Part shown: positions 11,278 to 22,848 of the stretch, in pieces
Numbering within the stretch: position 1 is the first letter of the stretch
How the letters are laid out: each line of letters begins with the position of its first letter
Source: Mytilinidion resinicola
Taxonomy: Eukaryota; Ascomycota; Dothideomycetes; Mytilinidiales; Mytilinidiaceae
Assembly: GCF_010093595.1 (NCBI RefSeq)
Contig: NW_022985444.1
Coordinates: 626,676 to 690,675, forward strand
DNA: 64,000 nucleotides
Direction: 5' to 3'
Notes under the pieces: model-generated
What the model saw: the letters and a program-made list of their open reading frames with translations, nothing else
What the model was told of the DNA's origin: nothing
Database searches by the model: none
Position numbers and translations under genes: made by a program

Positions 11278-11817
11278 GCTGGGCGAGCTTGAACGCCAAT
11301 TGACTTTTCTGAAGACGTGCTGGACAAACAAGAAGCGCGAATTGTAGTCATGAAATAAATTGAGAGGATGATAGCTTGCTACAATTGAAGGAACGGGGCA
11401 GAAAGCTCAACGAGAAAGATTCCCAACCGCCGAAGATCGGTGGGGCCGTGTGAATCTGGGGCATCGTGAGTCAAATATTCCCACGGTGGCATCTCCAGAC
11501 CCAGCAAAATTTGCAACGTCGACACCGCGATTGGCAACTGGGTGGATCTCCACTATTGATTCCTAGGCCCGCTACGTACGCGGAGCGGATTGTTGTTGCC
11601 GTCATAGCCGCATAGGTAAGCTTTTCCGTGCAGCGTAGGGTTCTTTGGAGCCGATAAGCCACTCCCGCAACCAGGTAGCGCCGATGTTCGGACAGAAAGC
11701 CGAGCAGCTTCGGTGTAGATGGTCGCGATGCCGCCATCGGGAATAACTCTGCGGTGATGGAATCGGCATGGATGGGTGCATATCCTTTGCGGATTGGAGG
11801 AGAAAGCGCATTAGTCC
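11278..11817. other. Intergenic region
   Basis: Upstream of the MFS gene. The minus-strand open frames here show no family resemblance. Confidence 0.35.
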
Positions 11818-12035
11818 TGCAGCTGGACCTGTAGTGGTTGCGGATCCAGAGTTTTACCACTAAGCCGGAAGAGGCTTGGCTTCATTTTCTAATCACGTGA
11901 CGTCGAAACGTAAAGAGAGGTCTCCCATCTTAATCGCCTCGAGGTTCTATCTTAGCGTAAGGTCCCCAACGTTGGGAGAACTGGCCATGGGTTCCCCCTA
12001 CATGATTCTGGCTTCACTAACGACAATATACGGTT
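11818..12035 (-). pseudogene. Degraded remnant of a HET tandem junction
   Basis: Two short blocks match the HET loci near 20.2 and 32.3 kb. At 11825-11875 is the stretch that precedes the HET domain there (a CTGTAGTGGTTG block, then GCCGGAAGAGG). At 11958-12035 is the 3' coding end of the HET gene (a block reading CCCAACGTTGGGAGAA, then a degraded MYGEH-like stretch). The order is the same as at the other two loci: the 3' end of one copy, then the 5' part of the next. No usable reading frame remains. Confidence 0.6.
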
Positions 12036-12655
12036 AAGCACGGCCCTTGCACATCACAACCACGTTCTGTAACTGTTGCTAAACTAATAACCTATTCTTT
12101 GTAGCCCTCTTCATAGATTTGGAACCAAGTAAGGAATTGCATAAGTTGTACTGGGGTGCTAACGAATGGACGTAGGGGGATACGATTCTGAATGTAGGGC
12201 AGAAAGAACGTAAGAAATGAGCAGCAATAGTGTAGCAAGACTACAGCAGCAGCAACAATGAAGCAGACCTTGTTGTCTAGAAAAGACCAGAATTTGACCC
12301 ACCTGGTTCTGGCTGCCAGCCCCCTCCCAGCCCCCTCCCAGCCTCCTCCTTTTGTCTATACATATAGCCTACGTTCATCGTACAATGCAACAATCAATCA
12401 ACTCAACAAGCAATTCATTCAAGCTTCCTCTTCTATATATCGACAGAAACGACTCCTTGAAACAACACGAGTTCATTTTATGACAATCGGAAAAAATTGA
12501 AAAAGGTGAAACAAACCGAAACAAGTGCGTTTTCTGACACTCGAAGATAACGGACTTAAAGAAGAAACAGATCCAGCACCGTCAGAAATCGCAATAAAGG
12601 AATTTGACAAGCGGCCAACTCATGTTATGTCACGTGTGAAAGAATTCCTCTCAAG
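12036..12655. other. Intergenic region
   Basis: About 620 bp with no gene recognised; contains a short CAGCCCCCTCC duplication near 12319. Confidence 0.35.
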
Positions 12656-15195
12656 TCAGATATCAATGAGTGAATGTCCTCCAGCCTTTCCTCTGTTGCA
12701 TGTGCCATGACTTTCCAATGCGTCTTCGAAGGATCCATCAGTATCGGTCTCGTTACCGTCTCCTGGGCATTTTCCCCAGGAAAGAAGACCTGATTCCAGT
12801 ATCTTCTCTTTGGTCATCATAGCTTCCGGCTCTCCGTTAAAAACGCTGAGCAAGTCTTGAAATGCCGCGATAAGCTCATCTGTGGCATCGAATCGTTCCT
12901 TCAACTGGTCAAGGCAATCAGAGAGTAAGAAATTCTTGTCGTACTTGAGCTTGAAGTGATCAGTAGCAGTGAGGATCTTCACCGTTTCAAGGTCGGCGAA
13001 CAGCGCAGCAGTTCTGAGAAGGTGAGGGCCCTGGAGTCGCGGACATGTACTGTATTCGAACCAGCGATCAAGTAAGAGCCGGATTACCTTATGGCTGTTG
13101 TAAGTAATAGCCGTAGAAAGAGGCGTCTAGCCATTTGCAGTCGAGGCGTTGAGATTGGTACCATACTCCAAGAGCACCATGGCAAAGTTGACGTTGTCCG
13201 TACGAGCCACATGAATCAATGGGGTAATCCCATCGACGCCGCTGGCTTCTATGTTGGCGCCGAAGTCAAGAAGAGTCTTCAAGACAAGAGGATCCGAACA
13301 ATTCCGGGAGGTACAATTCAAGGCACTTCCAACTTTGATGCCTTTGGGTAGTTGTGGGTCGGGCTCTGCGCCGGCTTCAAGCAACAAGCGCACGCAAACG
13401 AGATGGCTTCGCTCAGCAGCGTAGGAAACAGCATTGGTCCATTGTATATCCAAAACATTCGGGTCAGCACCGTGGGCTAAAAGGAGTGCCACGGCTCGAT
13501 CGTTCCCTCTTGCGGAGGCCCAAGCAAGTACGGTGCGGTGCATGGCATCCAGAGCGTCAATCTCGTCATGATGAAGGATAAGTGCTTCTTCTAAATCCTG
13601 GTACGAGAGACCCGTCGCGATCTTGTGCAGGATAGTAAAGTTCTGTTCTTCGACCCAATCGCTGCCTCATGTAAGGCACATAAGCGTTTTTCCTGCTTCT
13701 TTTGAAAGAAATCCTTGCAGTACGAAGTCGCATGCTTTATTTCTCGGGCTATTATCATACGCAGCAATTGGTCTAGTGAGTATGTGGGTTAGAGACATCT
13801 TCTAGATGATAGGAGACTTTATAGGTGTTATACCTGTAGTCTGAATCTGCGCCGGCAAGGACTAGAAATTTGCACATGTCCCATTGCTTTGTGTAAACAG
13901 CCCACTATAAATATTAGGAAAAGTTTACCGCTGAGGTGGAGTCCCCTACCCCCGAGTGCTGCTAACATCACGAGGAGAAGCGAGGCCACGCTTGAACAGA
14001 TCTTTCAGGCCATGGACGTTTCCGGCTTGCGCAAAACCTACGGACTGAGCAGTATCTGGTACCAGCCGAAGAAAGTTGAGCGCAACTTGGGGGCCAGTGT
14101 TTTCGAACACCAACTGAAAGCTAACAATCTGGGACATGAAGCTCATCGGGAACCAGTATTCCATCCTGACACGAGCAGACTGAGCCTTGTCGCAATGTGT
14201 CGTGTTGCATTTCGGGCTAATAAGAGGTAATCCAGAGTATCCAACGAAGAGTTTGCCGAGTACACGTTCTATAACGGCAGGCGTATAGGTTTTCTTTTGT
14301 AGATGGCAAGCACATGGACATCCAGGACGACAGACAGATGTATTGGCTCACACGAATGCTAACTGCGTCGGTGCGCGGATCTTTGGCTGGACTGAGGGAC
14401 GAAACCGACTGTTGGGAGGATCTCCGTCTTCTATACGGAGGTGGGGGGGCTCCATAAAGAGGCGACAACTGGTTGCTCTGCTGGGTCCGCAGACGCTCGG
14501 ATCGCTCTTTCAGCATTTCTTCCACTCGGCCGATTCTCTCATCAACCTGCTGGTACATGCCGGAGACAGAATTTGAAACGCTGTCATGGTGGGCTACGAG
14601 GCTCTCGCGCATCTCGTCGCGGATAACGTTTTGGTTTTCGGCAGAATGGGACGTCACAGTCGAGATGCTTTCCAGCTCTACGCAGATGCGAGTGAGGTCG
14701 CGCCTACGGAGCAGAGTTGCATGAGTCAGTTCGCTGTAGAGTCATAGGAGTCCGACGTGCAAAGACATACGAATGTGCAGCACCAAGCAAGAGGTTCAGC
14801 GAGCACTTGACCGTCTTGAGATCCTCTTGCAGCTTCTCGAGGCGTGTCTGGTGCTTTTTCCACGCCTGGACGGCGACAATGCGAGAGCGCCGGGAGGAAG
14901 TAACGATGCTGCTGACGACGCGCTTCAGCTCTAGTAGTTTGTCCTTTGCTTGCAGGATTAGGTGGCGGATGGGACTGTCGATGTGGGTGTCGACGTAGGC
15001 CTTGGCAGCGCGATCGTCCAGCACGGCAAGCACTTGGTGGCAAACGACTTGGAAGTCGGCGACTTCGTTATTCAGCGCATGGAGCCGTCCGGGCAGCGTG
15101 TTGCAGATATCGCGGAGGGCTTTAAAGGCAGAGCAGGTCTTTGCGGCGAGCCCTGCGAGCGTGATGAGGCTGGCGGTGACGGAGATGGGATCCAC
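12656..15195 (-). pseudogene. Ankyrin-repeat protein gene with fungal NLR-type N-terminal domain, decayed
   Basis: The 5' exon (15195..14771) encodes VDPISVTASLITLAGLAAK, the fungal domain found at the N-terminus of NACHT/ankyrin proteins; the first codon is GTG where the family has ATG, and no in-frame ATG lies upstream. After a 67 bp intron (acceptor at 14704) come a coiled stretch and a CPCACH Cys/His motif. A one-base frameshift near 14335 separates the coiled stretch from CPCACH. At least three ankyrin repeats follow (for example DPNVLDIQWTNAVSYAAE). In-frame stops at 13669..13667 (TGA) and 13129..13127 (TAG inside NG*TPLSTA) break the frame. It is divergent from the equally dead gene at 15687. 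Confidence 0.8.
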
Positions 15196-15686
15196 GATGG
15201 TGCAGCCGCTAAAAGCGACGGACGGCGGGAGCGACGGGAAGCGCAAACCCTATAAAGTGGCACCCCGGCCCATGATCCCAAGCTTGACGGGCCAAGGGGC
15301 CTCAAGAGCTTCATCAACCCTCACCTGACAAGCCTTGTGCCAACCACCCGCTCTCTGTGCGAAGAACACGGCATCTGCGCAGCCCCGGGTGGCAGCATCT
15401 CCTGAGTCTCGGCAACTGGCGGCGAGCTCCAGAGTACCACACCGAGCAAAATACCTGCTGTGTATACAGTGTACGTGGACCTTCACCGGTGTGCCGGGCT
15501 GCTTAAGCGCCCTTGGCGGCTCCTTTTGCGTTGCACCGAATGTAAGTGAGCGTCAGGGCGTGGCAGCGTGCGGCAGGAAAAGGTAGCTGGTTGCCTTCGT
15601 GCGCGGTTATCTACGCCCGGCTTCTGTGAAGGCCTACAAATACACTCCCAGCATTCAAGTTCCGCGGCTCCACGCCTCCCTCCAAC

Positions 15687-18600
15687 ATGCGCTTTGGGCG
15701 CAATCTCCATCGGCATCGGATTCCTGAATGGGCCTCGTCGTATCTTGACTATGGCGGTTTGAAAAGACGCCTCAAACTAGCCGTCCGCGACGCAGCGGGA
15801 CGGCCGAGCAAACCCGATCTGACAGGTACTACTTCGTGGAGCGTCCCCGCCTGTGGCACAGAGCCTGATGCGTACAGACTTCTTCGCTGCCGTGGTGCGG
15901 GAATCAAACAAGGTCGAGGCTTTCTACCAGCACCAACATGGCCTCGTTCAAACCAAACAGCAAGCCTTCTAGCAGGAAAATGGCCTCGATGATGCGACGT
16001 CCATATGCGTGTCGAGCCTGGACCGTGCCGAGCAAAGAGATGCATTCGCCACTTGTCTCGAATACAGCCTGGACTCACGGCGACTTAGGTGGTATGCTAA
16101 GGTTAACCGTGATGGCTTCCTATGTCTGGCTCGGAAAGTCGAACGGATTCTTGTCAACACTCGCCCTCGTAATATCGAAATCTCCGCATTTGAGTTTGCC
16201 TGTCAAAGCGGAAGCCTGCAGGCAGTTGAAAACATTGATCGCGTGATATCTAATTTCCTATGCCCAGGCCAGCAACCAGTCCAGTCCTATCCTTCGCGAT
16301 TGGAGAAGCTATGTGCCCAGTTATGCATCAACATCGATCTACCGGCCGTCTCCCATGCCCTCTCCCATGACGACGACCTGGAATTGGAGTCTACACTTAA
16401 CTAATCAAAGCAGCCCGGTCCGTTGCTTCGGATGCTCTTGCGGCTTTCTGCTCTCCAAAATACAACTAGGTGCTTCAAGACAGTAGTCAAATGCCTAGGA
16501 GCAAACCTACAGGATCTCGCATTCGGTACACAACGCAATATATTGCATGACCTAGTAGGCTCAGCTGCCCAACGGACGGCCTTGTGGAATCTGGCTGGCT
16601 GCAACCATCGCTACGCAGCTCTGCTGGCTGCTCTTGACGGGGATGGAGATGAGCTCACTATGTTACGGTTCGCGTTGGGTTGTCTCAGCGAGAATCAACG
16701 GTCCGCTGTCTTGCAAAAGGACTTTCCTGGCCGTTTACCTCTACATTACGCAGCAGAAGCCGGCCTTGCAGATGTTTGTAGTCTTCTTGAAACAATGGAC
16801 GCTTGGAATATTATTCGCCCATTTTCAACCTCTTCCAAGACCAATTTTGCCGATATGGACGGCAAGACACCACTACATCTCGCTGTCATCAACGGTCATG
16901 AGCAAGCTGTCAAAGTGTTGTCGGCCTCGCACGAGTTGTCGCGTTTGAGCATCGATACAGATTCAGTACTCGGCGACTCGCTAGCTTCTCTCCTACAAAT
17001 CTCTTTGCTGTACTCCTTCACCGGCATAGCCCAGACTTTGTTAGGTACACGACGTGTAAATGTTAACTATCGGGAGCTTAATGGAGAGACTGCCCTTTTC
17101 ATCGCTGCTCGTGGAGGTTCTGCAAAGCATATCCAAATGCTAATCGACATGTCTCCCATCGATGGCCCGAATCCTAGTGTGGCTGAGCCTTCCTACGGTT
17201 TCACGCCGCTGATAGTGGCCTGTGTCTACGGGCAGCTAGAGGTGGTGAAGAAATTTCTGAGGCTGGGTGCTGACACAAATCAGAAAGACATTTTTGGCTG
17301 GACAGCCCTGGATTATGTTGCCTTTCGAGGCTTTTGGGAGATATCGAAGCTCCTACCACCGTCTATCTCGAGCTCTTCATCACGCATTCCCAAGGTCCCA
17401 TTGCCAAAAACGAATGCACATGCACCATGCCCCCTAGACCTGACCCGTATCTTCGTCAACCTTGGTTCACTGAACACTCGCAGGCCTCGAAAACCTGTTG
17501 ATTTGGCACCATTTTTGTCGAGATATCCGCACAATCCTTATCCAGAAGTTGGATATTCCGTCCAAGTAAAGGGAGTAGGAGTCAAAGGACCAGAAGTTAC
17601 CGTAGAGCTACCAGTGCTTGATGATGCTACAAACTATCCTCTTTTGTTCCATACACCCGATCCGCGAAACGCAAAGTTGACTTTCAAAATCCTACGCCAA
17701 ATCTCGAAATCACCGGATCATCCTATTCATGTAGGTACTGCCATTGCCCTTCTGGAGGAACTTAGGGACGCGCTAGGACCAGGTCGTGAAAGCTTATACA
17801 GAGATCACACGGTGCCCATTATTGGATGTGAGACGCCAGACATCATCGGGACTCTGACACTGAACTTCCTCCTTGTGAAACCGTTCCCTGACCCGCGCGA
17901 GCCCTACACTCAAAATACGGAACCATGGAGTGCAAATGGTTCAACCAGGCTTATAGGACATAGAGGTAGCGCTTCCAAGATACGGTGCTAGCTCCGATTG
18001 TAACCTTTCTCTAGGCCTAGGGATGAACTCACCCGCCTTCAAACGCCTACAGGTTGGAGAGAATACTATACAGGTGAGTTTGCCTTGATCTAAGCTGTTG
18101 AAGGTCGGCTAATTATTTGCAGTCATTCAAATGCACCATCGACTTGGGCGTACCCTCTGTTGAGGTAAGTCGTGGACTTGACGCCGAGAAGGATATCACT
18201 AATAAATGCTAGTGCGGTGAGAATATCTGTCTGCTGATACGGCAAATAAAATAGCTTTATTGATTGTGCTTTAGATGTGCAACTCACTCGAGACCATATT
18301 CCAGTAATATATCACGACTTCCTTCTGAGTGAGAGCGGCGCGGACATTGCTCCGCATAATCTTACCCTTGACCAGATTGGCGTTCTTATGTCGTACGAGA
18401 AACAGGCTCGGCGCTTACGAATCAATGATCACAGTTCATGAACATTAGCGACATGCAGCGGCCAGTACCCCCATCGCAGGACATAGAATCTGGTGCGTAC
18501 ACGTATCAATCTCCAACCTCTCTACTCCGTCGTCATCGATCGCAATCTTTCGACAACTCCGATGACCTTCGAGCTCGGGATTTTCTCAATCGTTTGAAAC

Positions 18601-19389
18601 ACACCCATGAGTTCAAACTCAAAGGGTTCAAGGGGAATGTTCGAGGCGCTCATATCCACGACCCATTTGTCACTCTGGAAGAGCTGCTGTTAGCTCTGCC
18701 TGAGAATGCTGCCCTAGACCTTGAATTTAGTAAGCTTCGAATACTCAAACTCAGATCCCGATTCCCTAACCCCATGTGCCAGAATACCCAATGCTCTGGG
18801 AAGCCGAAGACTGGAAAATGGACCTCTATGGAGTGGAGTTCAATCTCTACGTCGATACAATCTTGGACCTGGTCTACAAGCATGGCAAAGCCCGACCTAT
18901 TCTTTTCACAACATTCAGCTCGGAAATTTGCATCCTGCTCTCCCATAAGCAACAAACATACCCAGTGATGCTCCTAAACGAATCCAACCTCTTTCCTACG
19001 GGCGACGTACGTGCCAGTAATCTGCAAGAAGCTATTCACTTTGCGCGCCACTGGAATCTTCCAGGAATTGTCATGTCATCGGAGCCCTTCGTCTCAAGTC
19101 CTGTGCTAGTGTGGTTTGTCAAGGATGCAGGATTATTATGCTTGTCTTTTGGAATGCTGAATAATGATCCAGAGAGCGCGAGGGTACGTGACATCTCCTT
19201 CTACTCTATTGCTCCACGACAAGGCAGTATGCTCACATAGCCTAGATTCAAGCTACAGCAGGCCTGGATGCCATCATTGTCGATGATGTGGCGTTGATTA
19301 AGAGCACGTTCAGAGACTCCCGGGCCTCTACAGATTCTGCAAAGATGGCTTTGGAGAACGACGAAAGTGGGACTAACAAAAAAGCTTAA
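15687..19389 (+). pseudogene. SPX-ankyrin-GDPD (GDE1-type glycerophosphodiesterase) gene, decayed
   Basis: Intact relatives hydrolyse glycerophosphocholine to glycerol-3-phosphate and choline and sense phosphate through the SPX domain. Reconstructed exons: 15687..15825, 15878..17965, 18015..18073, 18123..18164, 18213..18216, 18275..18729, 18783..19183, 19246..19389. The start MRFGRNLHRHRIPEWASSYL is a canonical SPX N-terminus. Ankyrin repeats (GKTPLHLAVINGHEQAV, GFTPLIVACVYGQLEV) occupy the middle. The GDPD part keeps LIGHRG, GENTIQ, ECDVQL and PVIYHDF, so the catalytic His/Glu/Asp set is still visible. Lesions: TAG at 15970, TAA at 16402, and a one-base frameshift near 18436 that hits TGA. 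Exon 5 is a 4-nt microexon. The catalytic region looks younger in decay than the frame breaks suggest. Confidence 0.85.
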
Positions 19390-19911
19390 GATAGTTCTGA
19401 AACTGGAGTGAGACATAGACAACCTCCTAAAGACTAGCTCGTAACGGAGGTGTCATGAGTTGGTTGAGGCTGTGGAGTACTTCGTATCGGTCATCATGGC
19501 ATCTTTCCCTTTGCGAAGACGCTTCGAGCAGGTCAGGTAATAATCTCACCAAGCGTGTCCAATTAGAGTATCTCACTGACTCCCATACACTATCTTCTTG
19601 CATCTCTGTTGGTCGAAACACAGCTTGTCCATTAGTCTGATCTATCGCTATTCTTGCACATTATCCCGCACCAACCTTCCTGGCTGGGCACTACTTCTTC
19701 TAGACGGCTCCTCCTAGGCCGAGCTCCAGCACCTTAACCGCCCTCGTATATATCACCACGCCGATTAGTTTTCAGTGCACGGAAGATTGTGTTGCCCAAT
19801 CGAACCAGTTGAATACGTAGAGTGAAACCCCATAAAAAATCTCGAGGTGCATATAGTACCTCGACGCTACGCGATGTTTACGTTGCGGTTTCCTAAGAAT
19901 ATGAGCAAATC
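19390..19911. other. Intergenic region
   Basis: About 520 bp after the GDPD pseudogene; nothing recognised. Confidence 0.35.
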
Positions 19912-20220
19912 TAGTCTGCCCATAATTGCACGTCTTCCTTCTTATCTTGCAGCTGTCATAGTAAAGGCATCTTGCAAAACCGAGCACTGGTATTCATTTC
20001 TTTTCTTGCCCGGCGCTGCGAATACAATTCGTGACGACATCACCGCTACGCATGTGGGAGCGCCGTATAGCTACAGAACATGGTTATCTCTGGAGACAGC
20101 TCGAGCTCGCTAAGTACGGCTGCACTACGAAGTTGCTGCAGCTTAGCTGTAGTGGTTGTGGATCTAAAGTTTTGCGCACTAGGCCGGAAGAGGCTGGGGC
20201 TCTATTATTCAGATTGTGAA
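19912..20220 (-). pseudogene. 5' fragment of a HET gene
   Basis: Nucleotide match to the 5' fragment at 32040-32330, covering the FRxSAQNFRSTTTTAKLQQL leader and the start of the HET domain (ELE...YTAL...), now frameshifted. It lies just downstream of the next HET pseudogene, repeating the head-to-tail order seen at 32 kb. Confidence 0.7.
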
Positions 20221-20310
20221 GAGCCTTCAAAGAAAGGAACCCCCTCTCTTGAAACACCGTAGAGTTACTAACTTAATCTAATGCATCACTTCCCGCATCG
20301 GCCAAATAAT

Positions 20311-21905
20311 TCACTTTAGTGTGAAATCCTCAACGTCGGGAGAACCAGCCATATGTTCCCCGTACATGATACCATGCATGTAGGCTTTACTAATGAGGAT
20401 GTACGCCTTACCACATTTCCGTAGCACATACGGAACATTTCCACTTAGGATTATGCAGATCACATCCCCAGCTTGCACGTATACCGGCGCGAGTCCAACA
20501 TATCTAGATGTTGAAATGAAAGGGCGTACTGAACGAAGCAAACGTAGCGCTGCAAATGATTTGCTAGCGTTCAATATATAATCTCTATTCGAGCCGACTT
20601 CCTTAGTGCTATCATCGAGATTTTGAAGATAGCCATCATGCCCAGTGTCCCCATCGAGTACGTGGCGAAAGCCAGCATAGGAGGATATTGCCCGCGTTTT
20701 AAGATCCTTGACATATCCACTGAAGTCGGCGACTGCGATCCGTGAGGTCTGGATGTCCTCGCTTCCGGGGTTAAACCGAGGTGACTGGGCCATAAAACTC
20801 CTAACTTCAGCAAGATACTGGAGAGTGCCCTTTGGTTGAAGTCTTTTCCTCCGCTCGGTATCCCCAAAAACACTTCCGAATTCTTTGACCGTATCAACGC
20901 GTACGCCCCTCAAAGTAAGCAAATCAGAAACTCCATGAGATACTTTCTGAAGTAAGCGGCTACTCCCCGATGTCCGAAATGCAGGGTCGTTACTGACCGG
21001 TTTCCATATTGGTGGGCTACAAATCGTCGAGCGCCAGTCCGGAACCCAAGAAGGAACACACTCTGAGCCCGTTGGATGTTGGCAGTAGGCGAGAATATCG
21101 ATATAACCTTGGTCCATAAACCTTTTCGTGACCTTCGTGTAGATATCTTTGTAGCTCATAGTATATCCGGTAGTCCATTGAATCCGGCGGCGTCATCGGC
21201 GAGCCCTAAGAGCGCAAATACACAGTCTCTTGGGTTGGAACATTCCGATCGGTCGTAAATCGCATCGAATGCAAGAACAGATATAAGAGCTTCAAAGAGC
21301 GATGTCTCTTCGGGTCTGCGGTAAGATCCACGACCTGGTGAGACAGGACCTTCTCCATGCAGCCTGTTGCAGGCGAGTTGAAGGCCTGGACTATGGTACT
21401 TCTATTCTTTACTTCCTCACTGTCCGCTTCTGTTCCCTCAAGCTTTTGACTGCAAGAATAGATACGAATCTTTTCAATGAGCTTAATTGCGTATCGAAGC
21501 TTGCAAATAGGGATAACTGAGCTGCCGCGCATAATATCAAGTCTACGCGCAACTGCAAATTCCTGAATGACCCAAAGTCTCCACTAGTATGATCGCTTGC
21601 AAAATTGATCAAATGCTGCACATATGACTGCAAGACTGGAGGAATCCATAGTATGAGAAGAACATTAGAGAGAATGCTGTTGACGATGTCGCGGAACGCC
21701 TCGTCGTCTAGATCTGGTGTCTTCCATCCTACCTCCGAATTAATATCTCTGGCTATTCTAGTCAGTAAGTTGATAACCATATCGCTCTCATCAGCCGCTA
21801 ATCCAAGCTAAGCAACGGTCCGGTTAGCCTTAGCATAGATCTCTCTCATTTGCTTCACCTGCTCACTCCTCTCCACTTCATCTTTATGATTGATGCAGAC
21901 TGCAA
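20311..21905 (-). pseudogene. HET-domain (heterokaryon incompatibility) pseudogene
   Basis: Paralogue of the intact HET gene at 32432-34291, broken in several places. The 5' end begins at CINHKDEVERSEQVKQMREI (about 21900), lacking the first 110 or so residues. TVAWLGLAADESD of the intact copy reads TVA*LGLAADESD here, a TGG to TAG change at 21810..21808. Frameshifts follow near 21540 and 21200. The last 282 codons (21159..20311) are open and closely similar to the intact copy, from SYKDIYTKVTKRF to the shared terminus SPDVEDFTLK. The sequence 5' of the breakpoint is unrelated. Confidence 0.88.
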
Positions 21906-22173
21906 CGATCCATGAGAGGTGCCACCAGGTCGACCCTATGGCAGATCCTCGAGGCACCCAGTTTTGCATTACCGCTAGTGCCCTCTCAGCTGTAAAGAAA
22001 CATGACCTACTGTCTCGCATCGAACACTACTCGCGACTTCCTTCCTTCTCCCACGTCTCTTCTCTAGCTACTCTCGCATAAAAAGGAGTTTAGACGCCAA
22101 GCTCTTCCATAATCGTACAAGCCTCATCCAACGCCATCCTAACCCTCACACCCCCCTAACTCTTCCCCTCCAC

Positions 22174-22848
22174 CTACAACCGCTCCCAGATTGACCGCGG
22201 CGGCTCCCCATCAACCATAAGCTCCAGCTTCGGGTCCGCCTTCGCCCTCGACCGCTTATGCCCCTCCCTCTGCACCGCCTGGCCCAGATACCCCAGAATG
22301 CCCTCATACGATGTCAAGTCTGACGGATAAAATGGCCGCATCGTCGTAAACGTAAACACAGTCATGATGTCCGCCGCCGCGAACTCGTCACCCGCCAGCC
22401 AGTCGTTCTTCGCGAGCTGCGCATCCATCAGCTTGAGCATGTACTCGAAGCGCCCGGCCTGGGCCGCGGCGTAGGGACCAGCGGACCCAGAGCTTTCGAA
22501 GCCCAATGACTGCATCAGCATCATCAGTTGCGGCTGCAGCGTGCCGTTCGCGAAGTAGAACCAGTGGAGGTAGTCGGCATAATCCTTGTGCGAGGGGGAA
22601 GCGCGAGCCGCCCGCCGCCGTGTTTGTGGATGATGTATTCAACGCAGGCGGCGGATTCAGCGAGCGTGAGGCTGCCGTCTTGGATGACGGGGCCCTGGCC
22701 GATTAGGTTAAGGTCTTTGATGGATTGCGGGGCGAGGAGGGGCGCGCGTGGGTGCAGGGTTAGTGTGTAGGGGATGTCTAGTTCTTCGTAGAGGTCATTT
22801 TGAGGTGGTGGTGTTGTATGAGGCTATAGACAGAGAACGTAGACATCA
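22174..22848 (-). pseudogene. Glutathione S-transferase gene, frameshifted
   Basis: Soluble GST that would conjugate glutathione to electrophiles. The N-terminal thioredoxin-fold part is recognisable (LYEELDIPYTL, GQGPVIQDG, LTLAESAACVEYII), followed by the C-terminal helical domain (RFEYMLKLMDAQLAKNDWL, then FAAADIMTVFTF). The frame shifts by one base at a run of five C on the coding strand (plus 22594-22598); six would restore the frame. Upstream of LYEEL no in-frame start is found, and the ATG at 22848 is in another frame, so a first exon or a second lesion is involved. Either a recent pseudogene or a homopolymer error. Confidence 0.75.

Noticed and set aside
11471..11860. 129-codon minus-strand frame
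   Set aside because: Cys/Arg-rich with no domain; partly overlaps the HET remnant.
16346..16411. Hidden intron removing the TAA at 16402
   Set aside because: A CTAAT branch and GCAG acceptor exist, but the only donor is a weak GTCTCC, and splicing would delete an aspartate-rich stretch expected in the protein; a nonsense change is simpler.
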